From NCBI GenBank assembly GCA_016840125.1, contig JAEOSY010000180.1, forward strand, positions 1-33,516: a stretch of DNA of 33,516 nucleotides, given 5' to 3'. Numbering within the stretch: the stretch's first letter is position 1; every line of letters starts with the position of its first letter. The stretch comes from Candidatus Helarchaeota archaeon (GTDB taxonomy: Archaea; Asgardarchaeota; Lokiarchaeia; Helarchaeales; HEL-GB-A). Positions 17,670-25,141 of this stretch are shown here, piece by piece. The notes under the pieces are model-generated. The model had not been told where the DNA came from. It did not search any database and saw nothing but the letters and a program-made list of their open reading frames with translations. The translations under genes were made by a program, and so were the position numbers.

Positions 17670-18503
17670 TCATATAAATAGAAAGGGGAGTATCAGTGCG
17701 AACGCAATTACGGCGTAGAAAATGCAGAAGTAGCCAAACTGGATTTTATGAGCGAGTCTGAGAAGAAATTCCATCGTAAAGTACCCCACGATGAAACTAA
17801 CGGCAATAACGACAACTATTGTAAGGGGATCTAAGAAGCCAAAAACGGAGTAATCTCCAAAAAGAATATCAACTGCAATTACTCCGAGCACTACGGGAAC
17901 GGACATTAAAAAGCTTAATCGCAATGCAGTATTCTGCTCATAATTTTCGAAGAGGTTGGAAGAAACTGTCACACCGGACCGGGACATTCCGGGTAATACG
18001 GAGGTTCCCTGTACCAAACCCGTTATAATGCTATGTTTTGTTATGGTACCGGTTGAGACATCCTCAAGCGTATTCTGTCCGTATTTTTTCCTAGTTAGAA
18101 GTAGAATGATTCCCGTTATTAATAGGAATCCTGCGATGAGTATTGTTACGGTATCCCCAGTAGTAACCGCGAACAGATCTTGAACTAGAAAATACAGAGG
18201 TACCGCAACTATTGCCGTTGCGATTGTTGCAATGATAACCCAGTTCCTCATTTTTATATCAGTTTCAGTTACCTCCGGGGGCGGATTGGGTAGGCAGGCT
18301 TTAAAAATTTTGACGACATCGCTGCGGAGTCTCACTAGAACAGCAAGCATTGTTCCCAGATGCAGAAATATAGCTAGGCTAAAGGCTTCACCTGGAGAAA
18401 AGCCAAAAACGCTAGTGGCAATGACCATCGTCTGCCCTTCGGATGAAATCGGCAACCACTCCACGAGGCCTTGAAGAATAGCCATTACAATATATTCAAA
18501 CAC
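17670..18503 (-). CDS. uppP: Undecaprenyl-diphosphatase (UppP/BacA family)
   Basis: UppP dephosphorylates polyprenyl diphosphates to recycle the lipid carrier of envelope glycans; in archaea the natural substrate is probably a polyprenyl or dolichyl diphosphate. The two signature regions are intact: QGLVEWLPISSEGQ at residues 11-24 and LPGMSRSGVTVSSNLF at about 168-183, with the Arg and Ser residues proposed as phosphatase ligands. About eight membrane spans, 277 aa, full length. The start is a GTG; ATG at residue 7 (MAILQGLVEWLP) is an alternative. It is divergent from the NTPase gene, with 78 bp between starts. Its role fits the heavily glycosylated surface proteins encoded nearby. Confidence 0.93.
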   Translation of the reverse strand: MFEYIVMAILQGLVEWLPISSEGQTMVIATSVFGFSPGEAFSLAIFLHLGTMLAVLVRLRSDVVKIFKACLPNPPPEVTETDIKMRNWVIIATIATAIVAVPLYFLVQDLFAVTTGDTVTILIAGFLLITGIILLLTRKKYGQNTLEDVSTGTITKHSIITGLVQGTSVLPGMSRSGVTVSSNLFENYEQNTALRLSFLMSVPVVLGVIAVDILFGDYSVFGFLDPLTIVVVIAVSFIVGYFTMEFLLRLAHKIQFGYFCIFYAVIAFALILPFLFI

Positions 18504-18581
18504 ATTGATCCCGCGTATTCAATTATTAAATATCCTTTGAGATAAAGTAATAAAAAGGCTTTCGATAGGGTTAATTGGTCT

Positions 18582-19115
18582 ATGAAAAACATTTTAATAC
18601 GAGGAAAACCGAGGAGCGGCAAAAGCACACTCATTCAAAAACTAGTGGAAGTTTTAAAGGAGTCGGGAATGATCATTGGAGGAATTAGCACTCCTGAATT
18701 GAGGGAAGGAGGTAAACGAGTTGGTTTTGAAATTGTTGATATGATGAGTGGTGAAAGGGGTATATTAGCACATATAAATCAAAAAGAAGGTCCTCGTATA
18801 TCGAAATATAGAGTTAATCTTGAAGATCTTATAAACATGGGAGTGCTTGGAATTAGGGGTGCTCTGGAGAGGAAAGCCGATTATATTATTATTGATGAAA
18901 TTGGAAAGATGGAATTAGTCTCCAAGGAATTTCAGACCATTGTTTGGGAAGCCTTGAATCAACAAAAAGTTCTTGGTACCATCGGACAGATTTCACATCC
19001 CTTTGTATCCAAGATTTATGAACGGGATGATTTGCAAGTGATAGCTCTTTCAATTCAAAATAGAGATCAGATTTTCGAGCAGTTAAGTTCCTCCATCATC
19101 GAAAAAAATAAATAA
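18582..19115 (+). CDS. THEP1-type nucleoside-triphosphatase
   Basis: This is an NTPase of the THEP1/DUF265 family, P-loop enzymes that hydrolyse NTPs with broad specificity and unknown physiological role. The Walker A is GKPRSGKST (residues 8-16), and the Walker B is in YIIIDEIGKMEL (about 104-115), where the DEIGKME motif is the family hallmark. The glycine-rich GFEIVDMMSGERGIL and the SKYRVNLE motif also match. At 177 aa it is the usual length. An ATG follows an AGGG box. It is probably co-transcribed with the zinc-ribbon/coiled-coil gene 38 bp downstream. Confidence 0.92.
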   Translation: MKNILIRGKPRSGKSTLIQKLVEVLKESGMIIGGISTPELREGGKRVGFEIVDMMSGERGILAHINQKEGPRISKYRVNLEDLINMGVLGIRGALERKADYIIIDEIGKMELVSKEFQTIVWEALNQQKVLGTIGQISHPFVSKIYERDDLQVIALSIQNRDQIFEQLSSSIIEKNK

Positions 19116-19153
19116 TGGTGAGGGTGAATTTGAATTAAATAGAGGTAAAAAAT

Positions 19154-19804
19154 ATGGAGCGGCAATTATTTTGTTCTCGGTGTAAAACCCGACTCACAGT
19201 TGTTAAGGTTACTCCAAAAAGAACGAACTTACTTATTGCGATGAGATGTATAAAATGCAGAATAGATCCCGCAATTGAAGTTCCAGATAAATTCAATGAT
19301 TTAGGGCAGTTTAATCAAGCCATTAATGCGGTAAATGGTTATAAAGCAACAGTATTGCAGCATATTCAAAAAATTGACCAGAAAATCAACCTTATACTGA
19401 CAACTCTTGAGGGGAGTGGGTCCGAATCTGAGGAGATCTTAATGCCACCAGAACAATTTCCGACTTACAGTTTTTATGCACCCAAAGGTAGTCCTTATAT
19501 GTCGGCGTCGCCTGGATCGTGCAAACATTTTTCGCAGAACGCTGAAATTGCGAAAGAAAATGCCTTTAAGCAAGTAGAATACGTTGAAATCATGTCAAGT
19601 ACATTAGATAAAATGAAACAGGATGTCGAGAAATATAGTTCTATGAGTTCTGCAAAAAGCTATTTCAAGCAGAAAACTTCATTGGTTAAAAGCGAAGCTC
19701 AAGCAGTACTTGTTGAACTGAATACAATTCTGAGTGAGATCAACCAATTCCAAGAAAATTTTCTGGTATGTGTGCAAAATAATGTGGAATATATTGTAAG
19801 TTAA
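19154..19804 (+). CDS. Zinc-ribbon protein with helical/coiled-coil C-terminus
   Basis: The first 45 residues carry two CxxC pairs (FCSRCKTRL and MRCIKCRID), a four-cysteine zinc ribbon with basic residues between them. Residues about 55-85 (FNQAINAVNGYKATVLQHIQKIDQKINLIL) and 135-205 (AKENAFKQVEYVEIMSSTLDK..., ...LVELNTILSEINQFQENF) are long amphipathic helices likely to form coiled coils. A Pro/Ser/Tyr-rich linker lies between them. There is no membrane span. I do not recognise the family; nucleic-acid binding or scaffold roles are both possible. A terminator-like hairpin lies just downstream. Confidence 0.68.
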   Translation: MERQLFCSRCKTRLTVVKVTPKRTNLLIAMRCIKCRIDPAIEVPDKFNDLGQFNQAINAVNGYKATVLQHIQKIDQKINLILTTLEGSGSESEEILMPPEQFPTYSFYAPKGSPYMSASPGSCKHFSQNAEIAKENAFKQVEYVEIMSSTLDKMKQDVEKYSSMSSAKSYFKQKTSLVKSEAQAVLVELNTILSEINQFQENFLVCVQNNVEYIVS

Positions 19805-19810
19805 TCGATG

Positions 19811-19865
19811 AGCCGTTCTTTTTTTCAGTGATTTGCAGTGACTAGAGAACTTTTCGGCTTTTTTC
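19811..19865 (+). terminator. Terminator-like hairpin and T-tract between convergent genes
   Basis: AGCCG (19811-19815) pairs with CGGCT (19855-19859), with an extra TTC/GAA pairing inside, and a run of T follows (19859-19864); a second T7 run is at 19819-19825. This fits transcription termination of the plus-strand gene ending at 19804. The facing gene ends at 19885, so the short interval separates the two transcripts. Confidence 0.4.
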
Positions 19866-19884
19866 CTCTGCTATTATTGTAGTG

Positions 19885-20697
19885 CTAATCGTGGATTAGG
19901 TTAGTATGACCTTCCGGACACGTCCCATAGGTGCAATCATAGAACCCGTCATCCCATTCTTCGCGAGTGTCATAATGGCGATTGCAGTAGATCTTATCAC
20001 ATTTTGGACAGTAGGCATCGATTCCTTCCTCGAAAATAATCGAACTGTTCTTGAGATGCGTATGAATTTGAGCGATATTCTCCTGGTCTAGCCACGCAAA
20101 GATCTTTTTCGCGGTTGAAATATGAAGACCGCCGCCATGGACAATGCCAACGCAAGCAAAGTATTCTTTCTTTGTAGATTCAGAAATGCCAAGTATAAAT
20201 GAAACAGCAATTTCTCCACAGACGGAGCAGGGTAGATGGTATTCGGTGTCACTAACTTTGATCACCCTTTGAGTTGGCGGTTTCAATTCTTCTTCTGGTT
20301 TCAACTGTTCTAACTCGGTATTAATGGCATCCCAGCATTCTGTAAAGACCTCCTGTAGGCGTGAATCGATAATCCGACCCAATCGTCCCAAGCCCCTTAA
20401 TTCGCTGGAGCACTGCGCACATCGACTTTTTGCGTTTGCTAAATAGGCGTCACAAGTTGTAATATATTTCTCCTTGCCTTCTGAGGCAGCCCGCAGCATT
20501 TCCCACGCAGAAACAATATTATAATAGACTTCTTTCGCGTCTGTAATCCAAGCACTATCATATTCTTCTGTTTCATCTTTTAAAAAGTCAATTATTCTGT
20601 CCTTGATATCTTCCAGCTTCTGTATAGAATCTCTGATTCTCCAAATCCGTTCTGCTCTAAGTTTGTCCCCACTACTTTTTTTCGTTTTTTTTTTCAT
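19885..20697 (-). CDS. Helical protein with cysteine-rich, zinc-finger-like C-terminus
   Basis: Residues 1-10 are highly basic (MKKKTKKSSG), and residues 15-140 are helical with an internal CAQC. The C-terminal 120 residues contain CSVCGE, a beta-rich stretch around ACVGIVHGGGLHIS, then CPKCDKIYCNRHY and CTYGTCPEGH, enough Cys/His for two zinc sites. No catalytic motif is recognised. It follows the radical SAM gene on the same strand after 36 bp, so the two may be an operon. Whether it is a substrate, partner or unrelated is unknown. Confidence 0.65.
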   Translation of the reverse strand: MKKKTKKSSGDKLRAERIWRIRDSIQKLEDIKDRIIDFLKDETEEYDSAWITDAKEVYYNIVSAWEMLRAASEGKEKYITTCDAYLANAKSRCAQCSSELRGLGRLGRIIDSRLQEVFTECWDAINTELEQLKPEEELKPPTQRVIKVSDTEYHLPCSVCGEIAVSFILGISESTKKEYFACVGIVHGGGLHISTAKKIFAWLDQENIAQIHTHLKNSSIIFEEGIDAYCPKCDKIYCNRHYDTREEWDDGFYDCTYGTCPEGHTNLIHD

Positions 20698-20733
20698 TAA
20701 TCCATAAAGATGGAGAAAATCATGGTATATAAA

Positions 20734-21744
20734 CTAAAGCAGCTCAGTATAGAGCGGACAGAGGGGAATATTTTTTGCATCGCACCGAAAGTCGAGGCCA
20801 TCCCGATAATAAACGGGGCATCCACCAGTACATGAAGTAGTGTATTGACATTTTATGCATGAGTCAGCCCGTTGAACCGCCTCTACCATGGATTTGGGAT
20901 CGAATTTGCTCCATATTTCATGTAGACTATTTAGTTTGAAATTCCCCAACCGAAACTCAGGGTTACGGAGATACAGGATGCAAGGATAGACGTCGCCATT
21001 CGCGTCGATAGCACAATTCGATTTTGTGTAGAGAGAACATGGTATTACAGGGGGGCGTTGAAAGTAAAGGGGATAGGTTGTTTTTGGGATCATACTTCGT
21101 TCAAAATGGAAATGTATCGGGAGGTTAGAATTCAAAATGTAATCTTTTAAAGTTTGAAGCAATACGTTCCATTCAGGATTTGACATTTGATATTCCGTTC
21201 TTTGCGTTCCGCGTCCCAAAGGCGAAAAATAGATGATAAAAAAAGTCCGAAAACCCATTTCAACCAATGTTTTCATCCAAGAAAAATAGGTTTCAGAGTT
21301 CAATTTTGTTACACAGGTTATAATGCCTATATTGAGGTTCAGTTTCAGACCAGTTTTGAGTGCTTGGAACGCTTGTTCATAACTTCCTTCCCTTTGACAA
21401 AATGAATCATGGAATTCCTTTGGACCATGGAGGGTAATCCCTAAAAAGGGGTTGAACTTCTTGATCCAGTCGAAATCGTTCTGTTCAATATGGGAACCAT
21501 TTGTTGCTAAACTTAACATGAGATTTAAATCATAGGCATACTCGAAAATTTCTTGGAGATCGTCTCGTAAGAAGGGTTCGCCCCCAAACACGTGTAAATT
21601 TCGTGCTCCTAATTCAGTACCTTCGGTGAGGAGGTCTAGCACTTGTTGGGTGGATAACTCCTCCATGACGTTTCCAGGATTCACATAACAATGCGAACAG
21701 TGTTGGTTGCACTTATCCGTAATGCAAAGATCTATACTAAACAC
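20734..21744 (-). CDS. Radical SAM protein with SPASM domain
   Basis: The CxxxCxxC motif for the SAM-binding iron-sulfur cluster is at the N-terminus (CNQHCSHCY, about residues 13-21). The GGEP motif is in LHVFGGEPFLRDD near 52-64. The C-terminal SPASM region has an ordered set of cysteines (NCAIDANGDVYPCILY, CIKCQYTTSCTGGCPVYYR, then RCDAKNIPLCPLY) for auxiliary clusters. Members mature peptides or modify enzymes and cofactors; the substrate here is unknown. At 336 aa it looks complete. The start is GTG, giving MFSIDLCITDKC. Its first 18 coding bases form the 19-bp element that recurs three more times between here and polB, and a broken copy of its 5' end is at 23914-24099. Confidence 0.9.
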   Translation of the reverse strand: MFSIDLCITDKCNQHCSHCYVNPGNVMEELSTQQVLDLLTEGTELGARNLHVFGGEPFLRDDLQEIFEYAYDLNLMLSLATNGSHIEQNDFDWIKKFNPFLGITLHGPKEFHDSFCQREGSYEQAFQALKTGLKLNLNIGIITCVTKLNSETYFSWMKTLVEMGFRTFFIIYFSPLGRGTQRTEYQMSNPEWNVLLQTLKDYILNSNLPIHFHFERSMIPKTTYPLYFQRPPVIPCSLYTKSNCAIDANGDVYPCILYLRNPEFRLGNFKLNSLHEIWSKFDPKSMVEAVQRADSCIKCQYTTSCTGGCPVYYRDGLDFRCDAKNIPLCPLYTELL

Positions 21745-21745
21745 A
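21727..21745 (+). repeat. 19-bp element, copy R1 (start of the intact radical SAM gene)
   Basis: The sequence is AAGATCTATACTAAACACA on the plus strand. On the minus strand it encodes the first residues of the radical SAM protein. The same element occurs at 22579-22597, 24051-24069 and 25142-25160. R1 and R2 share A at the variable base in ACTAAACACA. Confidence 0.75.
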
Positions 21746-21776
21746 CTTTAATTTTCAAAACTAGTCAAGTTAAATT
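21746..21776. repeat. About 30-bp sequence shared with 24070-24099
   Basis: The segment beginning CTTTAATTTTCAAAACTAG and reaching AAGTTAAATT matches CTTAATTTTCAAAACTCAT...AAGTTAAATT at 24070-24099, with one indel and about four mismatches. It lies just upstream of the start codon of the intact radical SAM gene and of its broken copy, so it could hold that gene's promoter. It also forms the shared end of the two unlike inserts. Confidence 0.6.
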
Positions 21777-21857
21777 TTTTTTCTATAAATTCAATTCAAC
21801 TGACTTAAATTTGAGCACCTCCAAGAATAAAATAGAGCTAGTTTATGAGGAATTATC

Positions 21858-22511
21858 ATGAAACAACGAAATTTTATTTTAGGGCTCTTAGGTCTCGTTT
21901 TTTTATCAATGCTTTTCAATCCCAGCTTTATAGCAATAGGCAACGGGCCTGTTCAGTATGGAACGTTACCAATGACTGACGCTGAAGATGATGTTAAGAA
22001 GTACAATGCCTCTCTAGATGTGACTGGGGATTTCTATGATGAGATTGATATTTAAAAACTCTATAGGAACAACACGGATCTGGTCTTCGAATGCTATGGG
22101 GACATCAATAATACTGCTGGTTTTAAATATTATGTTACGATTAACAATGGTTCAGCCTGGGTATATACTTTAATCGCCGGTAATCTGGGTCCCTCATCGG
22201 TGGAATTGAGTTATGTTAATGGTACTCATGCCCTTTACTGGAATGGCACAGCATGGGCTCCAACAGTGTACTTTACTCTTCCATTTGAAACAAGTAATGG
22301 ATCGCTAATTTTTAAAGATATTTTCAATGTGATAACCGGAATTGACGGTTGTAGGGCAAGTACACTGTATTACGATGGCACGTATTCTTATAAAGATGAA
22401 GCTGAGGGAAGCCCCGAGGAAGTTCCAGGATTTCCATGGCTACTGATAGGTTTCAGTCTTGTGGTAGTGCTAGGGATTGCTTTTCTTAAAAGGAAATATA
22501 TTCTACCCTAA
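21858..22511 (+). pseudogene. Secreted, C-terminally anchored protein interrupted by one in-frame TAA
   Basis: One frame runs from the ATG at 21858 to the stop at 22511, broken only by TAA at 22053-22055. Before it lie a signal peptide (FILGLLGLVFLSMLFNP) and a region ending TGDFYDEIDI. After it the frame continues with KLYRNNTDLVFECYGDINNT..., an Asn-rich beta domain, and a C-terminal VPGFPWLLIGFSLVVVLGIAFL span with KRKY. This end resembles the PGF-type sorting/anchor segments of archaeal surface proteins. A single G-to-T change at a GAA codon, or similar, would explain the stop. The downstream part keeps clean coding sequence and no further stops, so the mutation is recent, or the stop is read through. 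The gene is inside an insert bounded by R1 and R2. Confidence 0.75.
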
Positions 22512-22578
22512 TTTCCTCTTTTTTGAAGTGTTGTGTTGATAAAAAAGATAGGAGGAGACACTTAAGGTGTGAGATCGC

Positions 22579-22597
22579 AAGATCAATACTAAACACA
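22579..22597 (+). repeat. 19-bp element, copy R2 (after the polB fragment)
   Basis: AAGATCAATACTAAACACA differs from R1 at one base. It lies exactly 31 bp from the stop of the polB C-terminal fragment, the same spacing as R4 from the stop of full polB. On the minus strand it reads GTGTTTAGTATTGATCTT, which would be M-F-S-I-D-L, after which similarity to the radical SAM gene stops. Confidence 0.7.
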
Positions 22598-22628
22598 GAA
22601 GATATTATGGAAAAAGACAATAAAATTC

Positions 22629-23188
22629 TTATTTTCTATTTAAAGTAAATCGCATATCTTTTACTAATGTTGGAGATCCGATTGGAGCAAGGCGTTGGTT
22701 TTTCACTAGCGGATTTTTTCGCCTCTTGGAGTCCATAAAAAGAAGCATGTTCTCAAACATGCGCTCCAATAGCTCCCGGTAGACCTTCCGATCGTAGGGG
22801 CGATCAGTTCGGTCAAGCAGTTGTGCAACGAGGACCCGATCTTGGGGACGTTTCGATTTGGCATTGGTGATGATGTACTGCACCTTTTGCCCAGGTTGGA
22901 GTTCCATACCTAAGCGTTTGCGTTGCCAAGCCGCAATAGCTTTCCGAGAATGGTTCTTGTATTCTTCGGGAAGACGGGACAGCCGCATGGTGATGAGTAA
23001 ATCGGCGGGATCCACATTCCATTGCATCACGTCTTCAATGTAACGCCGCAAGATTTTATACGCTTTCGGGAGCCGCTTCTGAAATTGCCACCAGTCGTTC
23101 GCTTTCGCTAAGCACCCCAAAATTTCATCCTGTGCCTTTTTGATTAGGAGGGGGGTGTCATGCCGTCGCAGTTCTAAGCCGCGCACCT
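22629..23188 (-). pseudogene. Duplicated C-terminal fragment of polB
   Basis: From VRGLELRRHDTPLL to the stop, this frame repeats the last about 185 residues of the polymerase at 25192-29085, with about 15 substitutions (roughly 92% identity by eye). It lacks every catalytic motif and begins abruptly, preceded by unrelated sequence and a possible ATG at 23198 (MRPKV). The frame has stayed open and many nucleotide differences are synonymous, so it either arose recently or is still under some selection, for instance as a free thumb/C-terminal domain or through gene conversion with polB. The 31 bp after the stop and the R element are duplicated with it. Confidence 0.85.
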
Positions 23189-23224
23189 TAGGGCGCAATC
23201 TAAGTTTAATGAGATATCTAATAG

Positions 23225-23253
23225 GAAGGAGTTAAGTATTTATAATTTCCTTC
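23225..23253 (+). promoter_or_regulatory. Inverted repeat around the TATA box of the TumA/TumE-like pair
   Basis: GAAGGA (23225-23230) and TCCTTC (23248-23253) flank a TATTTATAATTT stretch 34-62 bp before the antitoxin-like start. A palindrome around a TATA box fits an autoregulatory operator; the role is inferred. Confidence 0.4.
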
Positions 23254-23286
23254 ATTTATAGTGGCAGAAAAAAGGGAAAGAGAAAA

Positions 23287-23532
23287 ATGACGACTATTCC
23301 AGTAGAAAAAGAATTTCTAATAGACTTAATTGATTCAAAATTAAGAGTCTTACAAAATGAGATACAAGCAATTCTGAATAAGTGGAAATACACTTCTATA
23401 GAAAAGTTTCTTTCAGATGCTCGAGATGGGACATTAGAAGAGGCGGAAGATGATGCGATATGTATGCGTAATCTTACAGATAAGAGGGAAGAATTATTTC
23501 AATTAAAATACAAATGGACTAGCCAGTCATGA
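23287..23532 (+). CDS. TumA-like antitoxin candidate, 81 aa
   Basis: A small, acidic, helical protein whose middle reads ILNKWKYTSIEKFLSDARDGTLEEAEDDAICMRNL. From memory this resembles the short antitoxin-like proteins encoded just before DUF6516/TumE toxins. Its last codon overlaps the next start in ATGA (23529-23532), which implies translational coupling. It has no recognisable ribbon-helix-helix. The pair lies at the junction between the polB fragment and the radical SAM fragment. An AGGGA-type box precedes the ATG. Confidence 0.6.
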   Translation: MTTIPVEKEFLIDLIDSKLRVLQNEIQAILNKWKYTSIEKFLSDARDGTLEEAEDDAICMRNLTDKREELFQLKYKWTSQS

Positions 23533-23888
23533 AGGCGATTGAAAAATTACAAATCGCAAAAGAAGTATTGGAAAAGAATCTTAAACTAAAAATAATGGAT
23601 TTAACATTAAACAGTAATTTAGAGCGCCTAAGAATAACTCTGAAGGATGCAACTATTATTTTTATCCAATATAATAATTACAACGAATATAGCTACTCAG
23701 TAATCTTTTCTAACTCGGAATTAGATCGGATTCGATTTGATAATTATGATAAAGGTTGGGATGTAAATTCAAAACCACATCATTATCACCCTCGAAAGGA
23801 AAAGATTGGAAAAAACAGTCCGATGATTGGAAATCCACAGAAAGACATGGTCATATTATCTGAAATGATTGAGTTTGCCAAATTTTAG
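23529..23888 (+). CDS. TumE-like (DUF6516) toxin candidate, 119 aa
   Basis: The protein begins with an amphipathic helix, then a beta-rich part (LERLRITLKDATIIFIQYNNYNEYSYSVIF) and RIRFDNYDKGWDVNSKPHHYHPRK. The order YSY...RFDN...PHH.H.. matches what I remember of DUF6516/TumE toxins, which carry a YSYHW...RWDN..HH..HKH pattern. It overlaps the upstream small gene by 4 nt. An RNA-directed toxin role is suggested by family only. It ends 26 bp before the broken radical SAM copy. An unrelated small-protein pair remains possible. Confidence 0.55.
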   Translation: MKAIEKLQIAKEVLEKNLKLKIMDLTLNSNLERLRITLKDATIIFIQYNNYNEYSYSVIFSNSELDRIRFDNYDKGWDVNSKPHHYHPRKEKIGKNSPMIGNPQKDMVILSEMIEFAKF

Positions 23889-23913
23889 AATTTTGCCTAA
23901 AAATAAGAAATAA

Positions 23914-24099
23914 GGACGCAGTGCAGATCCCCTCGAGTGATTCCCCCCCCAAGGGAGATCTAGAACCTGTTGAGTGGATAACTCCTCCATGGTGTTACCA
24001 GGATTCACGTAACAATGCGGACAGTGTTGATTGCACCTATCAGTAATGCAAAGATCTAGACTATACACACTTAATTTTCAAAACTCATGAAGTTAAATT
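23914..24099 (-). pseudogene. Truncated, frameshifted 5' fragment of the radical SAM gene
   Basis: On the minus strand the frame from the GTG at 24068 reads MYSLDLCITDRCNQHCPHCY and continues with the same residues as the intact gene (VNPGN.MEELSTQQVLDL). Identity then breaks at a C8 run (23943-23950). In another frame the match seems to resume weakly (G-D-L-H-C-V against R-N-L-H-V-F), so a homopolymer frameshift is likely. Similarity ends near 23914. About 30 bp upstream of the start are also shared with the intact gene. Only about 50 codons are present, so no enzyme can result. Confidence 0.8.
24051..24069 (+). repeat. 19-bp element, copy R3 (start of the broken radical SAM copy)
   Basis: AAGATCTAGACTATACACA; one base different from R4 and two from R1. 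It carries T at the variable base (ACTATACACA), as does R4, the copy at the other end of the MaoC-containing insert. Confidence 0.7.
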
Positions 24100-24101
24100 A
24101 A

Positions 24102-24539
24102 TTATGGTAAGTAAACTTGAGCTTTACCAACAGCTATTCTTTTGTTTTTTTGATTATCTGCATAGACCTTTAAATCCACAAAACTCAATCCTTTTTTTCG
24201 CGGGTGTTTTGCGACTATTTTTCCTCCACATGTAGCAGTATCTCCAGAGAATAGCGGCCAGGTAAGTTTTATATCGATTGATTTGAGTTTACCCCCAGCT
24301 TTATAGCACCAGTTAGTAATTACTTGCGTCAAAAGTGAAATTGTTAATTGCCCATGTCCAATTGTTTTACCCACCATGAAAAGACCAACCTTTTTTGCCC
24401 AAACGGGGTCCATATGAATTGGATTGAAATCGAGAGATCCGCACCCAAACATGGAAATAACTTCTTGGGAAATTTCTCTGGTTATAGGAGGTAGTTCATA
24501 GTCCAATTCTATATCTTCAAATTTTATGCTCTCAGTCAT
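24102..24539 (-). CDS. MaoC-like hydratase subunit with catalytic Asp-His
   Basis: A single hot-dog domain of 145 aa carrying the R-specific hydratase motif in CGSLDFNPIHMDPVWAK, where the Asp and His form the catalytic dyad of (R)-enoyl-CoA hydratases and MaoC dehydratases. GHGQLTISLLTQ matches the second family motif. A GAGGGA box precedes the ATG, and it starts 14 bp after the end of the partner gene. With the longer first gene lacking the dyad, the pair looks like a heterodimeric dehydratase similar in layout to HadAB/HadBC. It would act on a CoA- or ACP-bound enoyl/hydroxyacyl substrate in the cytoplasm. Confidence 0.88.
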   Translation of the reverse strand: MTESIKFEDIELDYELPPITREISQEVISMFGCGSLDFNPIHMDPVWAKKVGLFMVGKTIGHGQLTISLLTQVITNWCYKAGGKLKSIDIKLTWPLFSGDTATCGGKIVAKHPRKKGLSFVDLKVYADNQKNKRIAVGKAQVYLP

Positions 24540-24553
24540 TGAATTACATCCCT

Positions 24554-25114
24554 CTATTTTTTTACTCCGTCAATTTTATGTTCCTCTTCACCTTTAGAGA
24601 ATGGTAGGATTAGAGTCCCCCACCACTTCGCAACAAGCTCTCCCCGTTGATTTATTAATTCAGAATAATAGGTAAGGTAACGTTTTCCCCGTTTTATATA
24701 TTTATCATATGCTTCCGATCTAATTTTTATTTCGTCTCCTTCTCGGATAGGCTCATAGAATTCTATTTTTTGACCGGGATTTATGGCTCCAGGAGTTCTT
24801 ATCCAACTTCCCGACCCAGTTCCGGCAATCCAAAAAACCACAGGTGTTATGAACATAGGAGGCGCAACTAATCCTAATCCTTCTTCATCCTTAAAAACTG
24901 GATTCTCTTCCATAGTACAATCCACATAGGAATCGATATCCTCCCTTTTCACCTTAAATGTTCTTTCTCCGAAACCTTCTGTTCCAATCACGATATCTTC
25001 CCATTTTTCGTATTTTGATTGATCAACAAAAAAATCAAACTGAAATCCTTTCTGTTTCTCAGTTTTTTGATACTTTTCAATTAATTCTCTTGCCTTATCA
25101 GACAGTTTGACCAT
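24554..25114 (-). CDS. MaoC-like hot-dog subunit, probably non-catalytic partner
   Basis: A 186-aa hot-dog protein of the MaoC N-terminal (FAS1-DH-like) group. It begins with a helix (KARELIEKYQKTEKQKGF). Residues about 45-60 read GERTFKVKREDIDSYVDCTMEENPVF, where a catalytic D...NP.H would be expected but no His follows. LVAPPMFITPVVFW and INPGQKIEFYEPIREGDEIKIRSEAYDKYIKRGKRYLTYYSE fit the substrate-binding half. A GAGGA box lies about 8 nt before the ATG. It is paired with the catalytic subunit downstream. Both lie in an insert bounded by the 19-bp elements R3 and R4, and R4 is 27 bp before this start, where a TATA box could sit. Confidence 0.85.
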   Translation of the reverse strand: MVKLSDKARELIEKYQKTEKQKGFQFDFFVDQSKYEKWEDIVIGTEGFGERTFKVKREDIDSYVDCTMEENPVFKDEEGLGLVAPPMFITPVVFWIAGTGSGSWIRTPGAINPGQKIEFYEPIREGDEIKIRSEAYDKYIKRGKRYLTYYSELINQRGELVAKWWGTLILPFSKGEEEHKIDGVKK

Positions 25115-25141
25115 GATCTTACGTCCTCACGATTTATCTAA

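Noticed and set aside
23940..24060. AGATCT hexamers near several breakpoints, suggesting restriction-site or cloning junctions
   Set aside because: Two of them are part of radical SAM coding sequence shared with the intact gene, and the similarity runs past one of them after a frameshift, so they do not mark the ends.
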